From the NCBI GenBank assembly GCA_038501195.1, contig JBBPUQ010000001.1, forward strand, positions 6,882,001 through 6,946,000: a DNA stretch of 64,000 nt, in the 5' to 3' direction. The notes beneath the pieces were generated by a model that worked only from the letters and a program-made list of their open reading frames with translations, made no database searches and was not told the DNA's origin. Source of the stretch: Nemania diffusa. Its lineage: Eukaryota; Ascomycota; Sordariomycetes; Xylariales; Xylariaceae. Position 1 is the stretch's first letter. Every line of letters begins with the position of its first letter. A program made the position numbers and the translations under genes. This document shows, piece after piece, positions 53,860 to 64,000 of the stretch.

Positions 53860-56093
53860 TTAAGAAGGGGTTATTTCAAGACCACTAAGTTCCTTGCAAA
53901 GGGATTCGGCGGTGATCCTTGCGCTCATATCCTCATCTAAAGTTTTGCTAACGATCGACTCTAACTTGTTCCCAAGATCTAGCTTTGATCGAGCCTCTGC
54001 AATACGCTTGATTGTTTCGTACATTCTGTCCATAGCTTCTTGGTGTGGGGTGGCAGGCTTCCCTCTTGGGTGCATGTCGTTAATCTTCCAGGTCTTCCAC
54101 GTTCTGTCGGGTAGCGAGATATGGCCGAGTAGCCATAGCATAGTAACGCCGAGTGCCCAAATGTCGGAGGCAGGGCCACGAGAATTGAAACCTTGTGCGA
54201 ATTCTGGGGGTATATACCAGGGAGTGCCAGACCCACGGCTCGGATTGCCATACCGGAAGGCCAAGCCAAAGTCAATTAAAACCGCCCCGCGTGTAGGGCT
54301 ATAAAGTACATTGTCTGGCTTGAAGTCAGCGTGTACAAAGCCCTTTGCATGTACATGGGCCAGTGCTGACGCCATGTCCTTCATTACTTTTAGCGCATCT
54401 TGGCGGCTGCCTGTAAAAGACATGCCTTTTCCCAGTTGTTTAGCCAAAGATTTGGCCTCGACATGCTCAATGTATAAGCTCTGCAATCGAGCGTCGCCAC
54501 CGAGTAACTTCACAATGCAAGGCTGTAGGCTGAGAATTAGCAACGCCTTCTATATCGGAAGTACTATCATCAGTTGGTACTACTCACATGGTCCAAAGCA
54601 GAGTGAATGTCATACTCACGCATCCATGCGTGACCAGCTTCTACTGCGTTATACGGTTCGCGCGTCAGAACCTTGACCACTCGTTCGTCTGTCCAATTTT
54701 GACCAGAGTACTCTACCAACAAAACCCTGACGACGGAGTTGGAGTAGATTGTACGAAGATATTTGATCGAATACATTCCGTCGATAGGTAGTGTACCGCC
54801 TTCTTGGAGCTCAAGGATGGGGTTCTGGGATGGTTCCACTATCGGCGTTCCCGTTGTAATCGCTTTGCCTGCCTTAGATAGTTTGCGTCTTTTGGACAAA
54901 TTTTCATCTGTCGAGGTAACAGCTCTAGAGCTCTCGGCCTTGGTAGTGTCCCAACTAATTCGTTTCATTACCTCGAACTCGATGAGACTTTCCCCGAGTA
55001 TACTAAGGCTCCAGATACCTGCGGGGATGACAATATAGCCCCATGGTGATATAGGATCAAGTGTCTCCCCGCCGGGCTGGGTAAGACTGAAAGGATGCTT
55101 GGAACAATTGTAGAAAATGACCTGGTCCGCTGCATTGTTGAAGAAGAAGCAACCGGATGTCTCATGACGAACAATGGTACACCCGATCTGTAGGGGCCCT
55201 GACTCAACCGCGAAGACGCTAGCCTCTACGGGATAGGACGGGTTTACTACCGTTATCCAAGTTTCATCGCACACTTGAACACCATAAGGAAGAATCCGAA
55301 CTTGTTCAATCTTGGGATGGATAAGCATGCGGCAAGCCTTTACTTTGTTCCAGATCTCTTGACGGCGGAAATCGCTCCAGTCGATATTAAACCCCTGATT
55401 AGATGCCCGCCGTGTCTCGACGCGTGCAACTGATATCTGTGGCGCGATAGACTGGTCATTGCCGCCGGGGCTAGGAATTTCAGGTTCCCCGTTAAAGACG
55501 TGATTGTCTTTAATAATTCCAGCCTCTACGGCAAGCAACTCACTGAGATTTGGAAGTTTATATTCTAGATGTGTATCCCCTAGCCTTGCCTGTACGTGTC
55601 CATCGGAGAATGCCTGTGTAGGTGACTCGCCCCTACCACCTCGCTGTGGGCTTGGTAGTTGATGGGAGATAAGAGGTGTTGCTGCCCGCCCGGGAGTTGG
55701 TGCAAATTTGGGAGAGGATGGCTGCGTAGCTTGCTGATAACTGCGCTTAAGGGTTGCGACTTCTCCCTGCTCGTCGTCTTCGAGCATAGTGTCTCTATTT
55801 CCCCAACATTGCCCCTGTGGATATAGCCAAGGCTGGACGGCAATAGGGTCTTCGGTATGATTAGAAGAACAAAGTTGCTGGCCAAAGCCACCAGATGATT
55901 GATGTTCTAATTGCCCCTCGTCGCCAAGTCCTGTACGATGCCTAGAAGCGGGAATCTGCGTAGCTTGATGGCCACAGCCATCAGCGGCTTGATCATCTGA
56001 TTGTTCACAGTCAGTGAATCTTTCAGTATGCTCATTAAACCGCGACTGTTCAGCATGCTGACGGCCTTCCTCGGTCGATGGATATTTAGGCAT
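53860..56093 (-). CDS. Protein kinase with unusual N-terminal region
   Basis: Exons 56093-54588 and 54546-53860 (41-bp intron, donor GTGAGT, acceptor GAAG) give 731 codons (730 residues). Residues 1-~190 are disordered and rich in Gln, His and Pro. Residues ~235-375 look like a beta-rich domain (RILPYGVQVCDETWITVV, GCTIVRHETSGCFFFNN, PWGYIVIPAGIWSLSI) that I cannot name. The kinase lobe follows: Lys in RVVKVL (~474), Glu in REYDI, catalytic VHADFKPDNVL (~574), IDFGLA (~593), GTPWYIPPEF and SDIWALGVTMLWLLG. HxD is H-A-D. The Gly-rich loop is degenerate. Catalytic residues are kept, so activity is plausible. It is divergent from the gene at 56747. Confidence 0.8.
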
Positions 56094-56746
56094 TAGGTGC
56101 AGTGCGAGATCAGATGGTACGTCGTCTTCTGAAAGTAATCTTGAGATGGAATATAATTCCTAGGCGTTTTGCTGGTTTGAGGATTTTTCTCTTCTGCCGT
56201 TTCTAAAGTTTGAGATAATTATTGTCTTCTAGGACATGGACGTAGCCGCGGAGACGGCATGGTAATATTTATAAGTGTGTGAAATGTCATGGCCATCATC
56301 TTTAGAAAAACGAGGCAAGGGAGGGAAATGGAGCCGGTATTGCTGTTGTTGCTTGATCGCCTGTGTAGCAGCCAGGCCCAATGCTGTACGCCTCTATAAG
56401 ACACGGAGGCGTCTTGAAGCACTTAGGAATTGTATCGTCTAGCAAATCATATTCCTACCTAGGCAGGCTCCCGTTTGCCCCTGCTGCAATAGCCGCCTGT
56501 GTAACATGCCCAACAACGAGCCCACAAAAAAGCACGAGCCAGGCCCATTAGCTCGGGCCGGTCGCGTACTGTCTCACTTGGAGAGTCAGGCCGAACTTTG
56601 AAGCTGCGCTACTCTTCTGCCAATCGCCATTTGCAACACTGCACTATCATCTTGAGATTCTTTATGCCACATACACTTCTCTGGCTACTCTGTCGCCGGT
56701 GTCTCGTCTTTGATCGCTCTATTCACTTTGGCGTAATCTCTTCAAT
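56094..56746. other. Divergent promoter region
   Basis: 653 bases between the divergent kinase gene and the orphan gene at 56747. No other signal. Confidence 0.4.
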
Positions 56747-57583
56747 ATGCCGCAGACCCAGAATCCAACGCCCCCCACCGTCCAGACTCATCTGAGCTAC
56801 CACGCACCCTTACCTGGATGCGTAGACGAGTACGGGGAATGGAATTGGCCGTTCTCAAAATTCGGTTATCCAAATGGGGGTGTCCTCTTCACCGAGCTGC
56901 ACGAGGAATTCAACTCGGTACGGTGCGCCATTCAGGATCCCTACGCCTGGCATATCGACGTGAAAGAAATAGCACATCTCGCAAACGATCGGCAAACCTT
57001 TCTTACCATGCTTAGAGAGCGCCAAACCCAACGGTTCGAAGAGCTCCAGACTACATGGCAAGAAGTTAAATTGAAATTAGTTGCCCGACCCGACCTGTGG
57101 GAAAAACAGATCAGGCCCTCTCGAGGGTGGTTTAATTTCATACGAGTTTCTCGAACCTTCTCATACGACTCCTTCCTTGGGTTCTTTGGCGAGTGGGTTG
57201 CAGACACACCGGAGTCAATGCCGGCTCTCCCTAACCCTCCGAACCTTGATTCACAGAGTCTAGACCAGCAGTCATCAAGCCAGACGACGACCGAAACGTC
57301 AAATGCGCGCGGCATAGAGGCTGGCCCAGACCCTCAAACGTTACAAGTGGAGGAAGAAGTTGCGCGACCGACAACAACGGCAATAAGGACGGAGAGAATA
57401 AAGAGAACCACGGGAACAACAAGAAAGGGGAGCACAACAGCTAAGACGGTGGGTCACGGAATGGTGAGCCCGAATAAAGTAGTGAAGAGAAAACCACGGG
57501 GACGTAATGCGGAAGTGGCCAAGCAAGAAGGTCTGCGGAGGAGCGCTCGATTACGAGAACAGGCAGAACGTGGAAGTCGGTGA
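56747..57583 (+). CDS. Orphan protein with basic C-terminus
   Basis: Single exon of 278 residues. The first ~155 form a compact, Trp- and Phe-rich region (DEYGEWNWPFSKFGYPNGG, LREROT-type helix around residues 88-115, RGWFNFIRVSRTFSYDSFLGFFGEW) that looks folded. From ~160 the protein is low-complexity Ser/Thr/Pro, then strongly basic (VVKRKPRGRN, RRSARLREQAE), which may be a nuclear localisation or nucleic-acid-binding tail. I do not recognise the family; the composition suggests a fungus-specific nuclear protein. Codon use looks normal and the frame is open throughout, so it is probably a real gene. Confidence 0.6.
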   Translation: MPQTQNPTPPTVQTHLSYHAPLPGCVDEYGEWNWPFSKFGYPNGGVLFTELHEEFNSVRCAIQDPYAWHIDVKEIAHLANDRQTFLTMLRERQTQRFEELQTTWQEVKLKLVARPDLWEKQIRPSRGWFNFIRVSRTFSYDSFLGFFGEWVADTPESMPALPNPPNLDSQSLDQQSSSQTTTETSNARGIEAGPDPQTLQVEEEVARPTTTAIRTERIKRTTGTTRKGSTTAKTVGHGMVSPNKVVKRKPRGRNAEVAKQEGLRRSARLREQAERGSR

Positions 57584-58149
57584 GAAGATAATGTGAGCAA
57601 TGGTCGCCTACACATACACTGTAAGATTTATGTAATAGTATGAGGGTGTCTGTATACTGCTTGGGTGGAGATGATGAAGATGGATGAGTTTTAAAAGTTG
57701 CAAGTCATGATCAAACTGGATATCATCCATCAGCGACGGGAAATAAAAGCGGAATCGTTTATCAGCAGCGAGCGAATTCTTCATTATTTATCATTTGGTC
57801 CATGGTCCTTCTCCTCAACCCTCCCCCCCCCCCCCCCAAAAAAAATCAACGGCAACCCTCAGGGGCTTCGAGCGCTCGACGCGACAGAGCCATAGCCCAA
57901 TGCTCGGATTGCAACAGCTGACGAATAACAAGTTATCCGGAATATAGTAACCGGGGCCAATAATTTCCAGACGCACTTTCCAGGTGGCATGTTTGGATCT
58001 CGTCAGCCGTCTACTCCACACCTATCTCCACAATATTCCCTCTGATTGAGAACTGTGCAATCGTGAGATTGTCACAATGGTGTGCAATCAATGCTATCGC
58101 AATTGGCTGTTAGCAGGGAAGACTCGTCGCCGATAAGAACATGGAAAAT
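57584..58149. other. Intergenic with a poly-C/poly-A tract
   Basis: A run of about 13 C followed by about 8 A lies near 57824-57845, a likely slippage site. No gene. Confidence 0.5.
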
Positions 58150-59035
58150 GGAGAAAACACTTACCACAGCATCCGCCCACTGCTCCAAACCGTGGCCCTT
58201 GACCTGGGCCAACTGGTCCTCGGTGTAGACCTCGCTAGTGGTGAAGTACCTTGCGTTCACTTTGGCGTCGATTTCGACACTAGCATCGGCTGGGATAAGT
58301 TCTGCCAGAAAGTGGCATGTTGAGCCGTAGGTTTTCATAGACCACAAGGCTCCATTGCCGGGTAGAGGGGAGAGGGTGAGAGGTTGCCATGGAGAATGGG
58401 TATCCTCTCGAGTATAGGAATGCCAGAGTCAACGATGGCGTCGTGCTTCATGCCGGTCATCGACAGCATCTTGTCGATTTTAGTGCTACCAAGTTAGTAT
58501 AGGATATCGGGCATCAAGGCTCGGAATCGCATCAGGAGGGAGGGCGATTACATGGCGAGCGACTGCAAACGGAAAATATATATGATTCGGGTGAGACTTG
58601 CAAACTTACAGTCCGGACACTGGCAACATTCTCGGTACACCAGAAGTACTTGTCGGCGATGTTGCCGCCGCGCTTCGGAGCATTGTAGACGAGGTACTTG
58701 ACAACCTCGCCAAAGGCGCGGGCTTCCTTGCTGAAGTAGACGACAACACAGCTACCACCGTTCTAGGCCTCGCGGATGACGAACGCGAGGTAGGGTCGGC
58801 AGGTACAGATTTCGGATTGGAAGACGTCGCCGCCGTTGCATTCGTCGTGATGCGTAGCGCGAGCCAAAGATGTAGACTGTTAGCCCACCGATGGACAGTA
58901 GGAAAGACTTCGAGGTCCAGGCAAGTGATAAGCTCCGGATAGCTGCCGCCTATGTGTTTGAACAGCGTGCGTCACAGGGATCGTTGGCCGCACGTCGACG
59001 ATGCTATCGATGTACTCCTGGTTAGGGTTTCAAAG
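58150..59035 (-). pseudogene. Decayed GTP cyclohydrolase II / URG1-like gene
   Basis: Reading the minus strand in pieces gives clear family blocks in order: IDSIVDVRPTIPVT, GGSYPELIT, GGLTVYIFG, HDECNGGDVF with CTCRPYLAF, VVVYFSKEARAFGEVVKYL, NIADKYFWCTENVASV, KIDKMLSMTGMKHDAIVDSG and ELIPADASVEIDAKV. These are the signature of GTP-cyclohydrolase-II-like proteins of the fungal URG1/URC1 uracil-catabolism type, including the Cys cluster that binds zinc. The blocks lie in different frames with at least two frameshifts, and an in-frame TAG follows FVIREA (near 58766). The C-terminal part is missing. AT-rich DNA follows immediately upstream. It is a relic, perhaps a decayed duplicate. Confidence 0.82.
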
Positions 59036-59402
59036 CCGAACCCAACGCCAAGGACCCAATAACCCATGGGAAATAGTTAGAGCCCATGGGAATTTAATAA
59101 ACGTTAAGTTATGTTTTTTTTTTATTTAAATGGAAATATACAAGCGTTTAATTAAAATAATAATTTATTTTTATATTATTTAATATGTAAATAATATAAC
59201 TTTAATATTTTATAAATTTTAAATTTTAATGTTTTAAATTTTTTAATACTTTATAAATTTTGATTTTTTAAATAAAATTTAAGTGTCGGACATTTTTATT
59301 TGCTTATGTAATTGATAATGCTTATCTTTTAACAAGGACTAATTTTAATCTTTAATCTTTTTCATTTTTTTCAAACTCATTAAACACGCTTGACGCTTTT
59401 AG
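59036..59402. other. AT-rich block
   Basis: 59100-59350 is almost free of G and C, with TTTTAAATTTTTTAA-type runs. It looks like mutated (RIP-like) or simple AT DNA and separates the pseudogene from the next gene's 3' end. Confidence 0.6.
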
Positions 59403-60233
59403 CTATTCCATCTCTTCAAGATCTTTAATCTCTTGGGCCACCTTTTTCTCCTCAGCATCACATATAAAAACCTCAGTCTTTTCGCTTTTTAAACGTTGTA
59501 TCTGCCCTCTGACTTCAGCCAAGGTTATACTTGACAAAGTGCTCCCGGTTAACGATACATCAGCTGAGTCAAACTCCTGGGACTTTATCACTTCGTCACC
59601 CCCCCATGATGCTGGGGTTTTGTCGGAACCATTCGCGAGAGTGCTTGGGCCGGTTTGTTCACACGTGTCCTTAGCCTTTCCCCCAATATCGCATCCTACA
59701 GGGTACCAACCAGCCCAACTGTTGGTAAAGGCCCGTTTGTCGAAAACGAACCAAAGTCTTCTATCTAGGCCAAAAAAGACTTCGTAACCAGTCCACTTGG
59801 AAAGACAAGTGGTTTGAGTGTGGTTGACAGGCTCATAGACAGGAAGGTTGATAAAAAGTCGCCCAAACGGTATAACTAGGATTTCTCTGGAGTTTATAGT
59901 CATTTGCCTGACGTAGAAATGAGGTGTATTGGGAAAATATGAAGAGTATTGGAAATTTCCAAGGCGGGAATAACAGGGGTGCACCTGAAAGTCTGTGCCG
60001 CCGTTGTTTTCGGGGAATAACGGTATAGCGGTATAAGACATAGTCTGGGGTATAGAACCTAGCCAAGCAATCGACTCTTCGGTTATTTTGGTAATCTTGT
60101 CCATTTTCTTGAAAAACGCCTTAATATCTCCTCTTTGGGATAACGTAAGGTTATTATCGTGGGTATTTGCGATATCAAACTCTCCTGTCGAAGAGTCGAA
60201 TTCGGGTGAGATGGGAACAGGGGTGGTTGACAT
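59403..60233 (-). CDS. Orphan protein with C-terminal coiled coil
   Basis: Single exon of 276 residues starting MSTTPVPISPEFDS. Residues ~70-185 appear folded and beta-rich with many Trp, Tyr and Phe (HPCYSRLGNFQYSSYF, YVRQMTINSREILVIPFGRLF, WTGYEVFFGLDRRLWFVFDK). Residues ~190-225 are Ser/Thr-rich linker. The last ~45 form a likely coiled coil (LAEVRGQIQRLKSEKTE, EEKKVAQEIKDLEE). I do not recognise a family. The gene is an island next to AT-rich DNA and a pseudogene, a typical place for lineage-specific genes. Confidence 0.55.
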   Translation of the reverse strand: MSTTPVPISPEFDSSTGEFDIANTHDNNLTLSQRGDIKAFFKKMDKITKITEESIAWLGSIPQTMSYTAIPLFPENNGGTDFQVHPCYSRLGNFQYSSYFPNTPHFYVRQMTINSREILVIPFGRLFINLPVYEPVNHTQTTCLSKWTGYEVFFGLDRRLWFVFDKRAFTNSWAGWYPVGCDIGGKAKDTCEQTGPSTLANGSDKTPASWGGDEVIKSQEFDSADVSLTGSTLSSITLAEVRGQIQRLKSEKTEVFICDAEEKKVAQEIKDLEEME

Positions 60234-60727
60234 TATGAAGCTGTGGTTGGTGGTTGTGTTTCGGAAAGGGCTATGCTAGGTTTATATGGTGCAAAGGTAA
60301 AAAGAAGTTTTAAGAGATTAAATGTCGGGCGCGTTTTATAGGAAGATTTAAGTGGGTTAGCCACTTAGTTATTATTGGATTAGGCCTTAGGGCTAATGAC
60401 TAGGGCTTACAACATGGACCCCTGCTCTCTCCGCAACCTCCTAGCATTAATCGACTAACTTTTATATTATAAAGATGTTAGATTTGCTGCATGTGCTTTA
60501 GTGTTATACTGGTCACTAATTTGGGTCAGGTTCGAGCGCTAGGCCTTTTAGCTCATCTGTTAGTTTCTAATATTAGAGTGGACCCGGCCTCATCACACGT
60601 GACCGGCGAGATATGGATCCTGTATCGTCGCCCCACCCCTACCGATCAAGCCTGACCGCTTTATTTTGATCTTCGATCTGTGCACGAAAAACAATCATCG
60701 ACAGTACTGACATCCTACAACGTCAAA
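60234..60727. other. Divergent promoter region
   Basis: 494 bases between the divergent orphan and the APH-like gene. No specific site seen. Confidence 0.4.
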
Positions 60728-61734
60728 ATGCCTGAGAGTGCCTGGAAGCCTGAAAGCACTACAGAGGAGATTACTGCAACCACGGATTTTCGGGCGCCTG
60801 GCTCCCAGCTGCGTCTCCTGCCAACACCCAGCGAGGTCAGGGCTGTTGCCTGTGCAACACAGCCGTCCCGGGGCTTTGGCCATCCCTCACCAGTAGTATT
60901 TCCATCACTTGGACTATTTGTGAAATACGGAGGCGCAGTTCGAGTTGCAGAAGCAAAATGTTTGCATTTTATTCACCAGCATCTGTCAGGTCGTGTACGT
61001 GTCCCCGAAGTATACGGTTGGCGGACAGACGCCCGTCAGACATTTATCTATATGGAATTCATTAAAGGGGATACACTTGAAGAACTCTGGCCGACCATGA
61101 ATGAAAAGGAACGGACTGCTATTTGCAGTCAACTACGATACATGATTACGGAATTGCGTAAACTGAGACAGGATAAAGTGTTTCTAGGTATGACCTTAAC
61201 TCGCCCTTCAGTGCGACAATCTTCTTCCTTTTGCCCTTTCCTAATATCTTACTGATAGGAAGTATTAAAAATGGGCCTTTACTAGATCGGATCTTTGAAC
61301 ATACTCCGAAGACGGCTGGACCTTTTCTATCAATGTCGAAATTCCATGACTGGTATACAACTGCAATAGGGCCAAATATGTTCAATTGGAAAGGAAAGAA
61401 ACCAAATCCTTATCGAGTAAAATTCCCGGACAATGGACCTATTGTTTTCACACATGGTGATCTTTATCCTAGCAACATCATCTTATCAAAAGATCCAGGG
61501 CAGTGTCTTCACGTTGCTGCTATTATCGATTGGGAACAATCCGGATGGTATCCTTGGTATTGGGAATATTGTAAAGCAAGATGGACTTCCGAGGTTGGAG
61601 CAGAGTGGAATACGAAGTATTTACCTCAATGTCTAGATATTGATGGTATAGGTTCTGAGTTAGATGCCGATGATTCCGACGGTCTAAGTCTTTATGATTA
61701 TTGGGACTATTTTGTGCTGGCTCGAGGAACATGA
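60728..61734 (+). CDS. Aminoglycoside-phosphotransferase-family (APH-like) kinase
   Basis: Exons 60728-61187 and 61259-61734 (71-bp intron, donor GTATGA, acceptor TGATAG) give 312 codons (311 residues). The frame opens further upstream, but the first ATG is at 60728 (MPESAWKPES). N-lobe: LFVKYGG with the ATP-binding Lys, then VPEVYGWRTDARQTFIYMEFIKG as the hinge. C-lobe: FTHGDLYPSNIIL (catalytic HGDxxxxN) and IIDWEQSGWYPWYWEY (metal-binding Asp). This is a complete APH fold, very common in fungi. Substrates are small molecules or unknown; there is no reason to expect antibiotic resistance. The protein ends shortly after the kinase core. Confidence 0.85.
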
Positions 61735-62250
61735 TATTGAGGCGGTGCGGGTAGCACTACGACCACTAGCGGAATAGATTGATTAGGTCAGCGAGCCCTA
61801 TATATTCTTTTTCCTATGTAGATAGGTAGTCTAGGTAGCAGCTTTCATTTTCATTGGCACGCCTCTCGGCAGGCCCTTCGGGGGTCTGCTACACCACTAA
61901 TATACATTCCGTTCTCAGAACGCTCTGTTTTCATTGCCTCAAATATTTAGAAGTGGTTTTTCTATGGCTGTGGCCAGCCCTCTAGAGTGCGTAGTGTGTG
62001 TGTTGCGCGCATCGTTTCAATCTGGGCAATGGACTATGGTGTCATAGATTTGTAGATAGAAAAGTCATTTTCCTTAAGCTGACATACACTTGTCTAATAA
62101 TCACCGCACTGTCCCTGCAGCAGCAGAAAATACAAATACCTCTAACTGATAAAATATAGCCACAAGCAAGTAAAGATCAGGATTGCCATGGCAGCTTTGA
62201 ATATATAGGATCTGACGTATCTCCACAGGGAATCGCATTCACTAAATCCG
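61735..62250. other. Intergenic
   Basis: 3' flank of the APH-like gene. A short hairpin lies at about 61857-61893 (GCACGCCTCTCGGCAGGCCCTTC region). No gene. Confidence 0.4.
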
Positions 62251-64000
62251 ATTTTATCGTTTTTTGCCTTTGTTTTTAACGAAGGAAAAACGACTAAATA
62301 AAACAAAAGTTACTTATTAGTTGTAAAAATTTTCAAATAAAATTTTATAGCTAAAATAAATAATTTTACTTTTTTATATAAAAATAATAAATTATTAATA
62401 GTTAAAAAATTTTAAAACTAATTTTTTAATTTAAATAAAACAGTTTTAAATTAATTTATATATTTTATTTATTTAAATATAAATTATTTATTTTAATTTT
62501 AATTATATATATATATAATTATTTTTTGTTTTTTTATAAAGTATTTTAAATAACAATAAAAATAAAAGTTAATAATAAATAATTTTTTTATTTAATTTAT
62601 AAAAAAAAATAATTAATTAAAATTAAATATTTAATTAATAAAATAATAATAATAATTATAATAAAAATAATATATAAAGTAAAAAATAAAAACAAATATA
62701 TAAATTAATAATTTTAAAAAAAATTAATTTAATAATTAAAAAATTTATAATAATTATAAATAAAAATTAAAATTAAAATTAAAAGTTATAATTTAAAAAA
62801 ATATTAAAATATTTATATATATATTTTATATATATATTTTAAAAGATTTTCTTTTTAAGTTTTAAATTTATATAATATATATTATAAATTATATATAATT
62901 TATATTTTTTTTTATTTTATAATATTTTTTAATTTTTATTTAAAATTATTTATAATATAAAATTACATTTTAATATTTTAAAAAGTTTATTATATTTATA
63001 AATATAATAAAATTAAATATTATTTAAAATAATTTTAATTTGTAATTTTATTTAAAAAAGTTAAATTTTTTTTTAATTATTTTTTTTTAATTATTAATTA
63101 ATACATTAATTTTATAAAAACTTTTTATAAAAATATAAATATAAAATTATTAATTAAAAATTAAAAATTAAATAAATAAAATAAATAAAATAAATAAAAT
63201 AAATAAAATAAATAAAATAAATAAAATAAATAAAATAAATAAAATAAATAAAATAAATAAAATAAATAAAATAAATAAAATAAATAAAATAAATAAAATA
63301 AATAAAATAAATAAAATAAATAAAATAAATAAAATAAATAAAATAAATAAAATAAATAAAATAAATAAAATAAATAAAATAAATAAAATAAATAAAATAA
63401 ATAAAATAAATAAAATAAATAAAATAAATAAAATAAATAAAATAAATAAAATAAATAAAATAAATAAAATAAATAAAATAAATAAAATAAATAAAATAAA
63501 TAAAATAAATAAAATAAATAAAATAAATAAAATAAATAAAATAAATAAAATAAATAAAATAAATAAAATAAATAAAATAAATAAAATAAATAAAATAAAT
63601 ATATTATTAAATTATATAGTTTTTAATTTAAAATAATATTAAAAATAATTTAAAAAAAAAATTAATAATTTTATTAATTATAAAGAAAATTAAATTTTAA
63701 ATTATTAATAATATAGTTTTTATATTATTTTAATATTTTTTAAAAATAATAATATAATTAAATTATTTAATATATAAAAGTATTAATTAAAATATAATAA
63801 ATTTAAACTAAATTAAGATAATAATTTAAATTTTAATAAATTAAAATTAAATATAAATTATTAATTTTAAACTTTATATATAATAAATAAATAAAATAAA
63901 TTAAAAATTTAAAAATTAAAAAATTTTATTTATTTATTATATTGATTATTTTAAATAAATAATATTATATAAAACTTATAAAAAAAATAAACCTTTTAAT
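62251..64000. other. Extremely AT-rich terminal block
   Basis: From about 62280 to the window edge G and C almost vanish; many lines hold zero to two G+C in 60. There is no coding potential. It contains the minisatellite at 63168-63601. The block may be a RIP-degraded transposon, a centromere-proximal or subtelomeric region, or an AT isochore; the sequence alone cannot say. Confidence 0.75.
63168..63601. repeat. 9-bp minisatellite, AAATAAATA unit
   Basis: About 48 near-perfect copies of a 9-base unit (AAATAAATA) run head to tail for ~430 bases without a G or C. The A-run positions recur every 9 bases with almost no variation, unlike the irregular AT DNA around it. Confidence 0.93.

Noticed and set aside
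60520..60545. Possible tRNA T-loop (GGTTCGAGC)
   Set aside because: No matching A-box, acceptor stem or anticodon arm within range. Similar isolated words near 3188 and 8687 also failed.

Overview
The window is nuclear DNA of a filamentous ascomycete (Pezizomycotina, probably a sordariomycete; the class is an inference). Most genes have short 52-90 bp introns with GTRNGT donors and CTRAC/CTAAT-type branch sites. The families are typical of such fungi: HET domain, fungal STAND protein, cyclodepsipeptide-type NRPS, Sfh1. Intergenic DNA carries many AGGTACCT-like words, and some blocks are almost pure A+T. I see no rRNA, convincing tRNA, CRISPR array or prokaryotic operon.

Layout. 1-29.9 kb is fairly ordinary: a DUF1295 membrane enzyme cut by the left edge, the RSC/SWI-SNF subunit Sfh1, a helical orphan, a secreted tyrosinase, a GST, an ankyrin protein with a fungal STAND-type N-terminus, an alpha/beta hydrolase with a long disordered N-terminus, a sterol-desaturase relative, an acyl-CoA oxidase-like flavoprotein, a secreted M28 aminopeptidase and a four-pass membrane protein. 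31-42.5 kb is an accessory, transposon-rich stretch. An NB-ARC/TPR STAND gene is split by a 635-bp hAT-like MITE with a perfect 8-bp target duplication, and a sister copy lies just past its 3' end. Next come an exported or membrane-anchored orphan, a HET-domain protein and a pair of palindromic foldback elements.

42.7-52.0 kb is the centrepiece: one gene for a roughly 3050-residue NRPS, C-A-T-C-A-T-C, whose C-terminus is a complete ketopantoate-reductase-type (ApbA/PanE) domain with its catalytic residues. The first A domain has Gly where amino-acid-activating domains have Asp235, the hallmark of 2-hydroxy-acid activation in the beauvericin/enniatin/bassianolide class. In those systems the 2-keto-acid reductase is a separate protein; here it is fused. 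I infer a self-supplying depsipeptide synthetase that reduces a 2-keto acid, activates the resulting hydroxy acid with module 1, joins it to an amino acid from module 2, and releases or oligomerises the product with the terminal C domain. It lacks the N-methyltransferase and the duplicated carrier domain of the classical enzymes.

53.8-64 kb holds a protein kinase with a novel N-terminus, a basic orphan protein, a decayed GTP-cyclohydrolase-II/URG1 pseudogene, an orphan gene in AT-rich DNA, an APH-family kinase, and finally about 1.7 kb of extremely AT-rich DNA with a 9-bp minisatellite.
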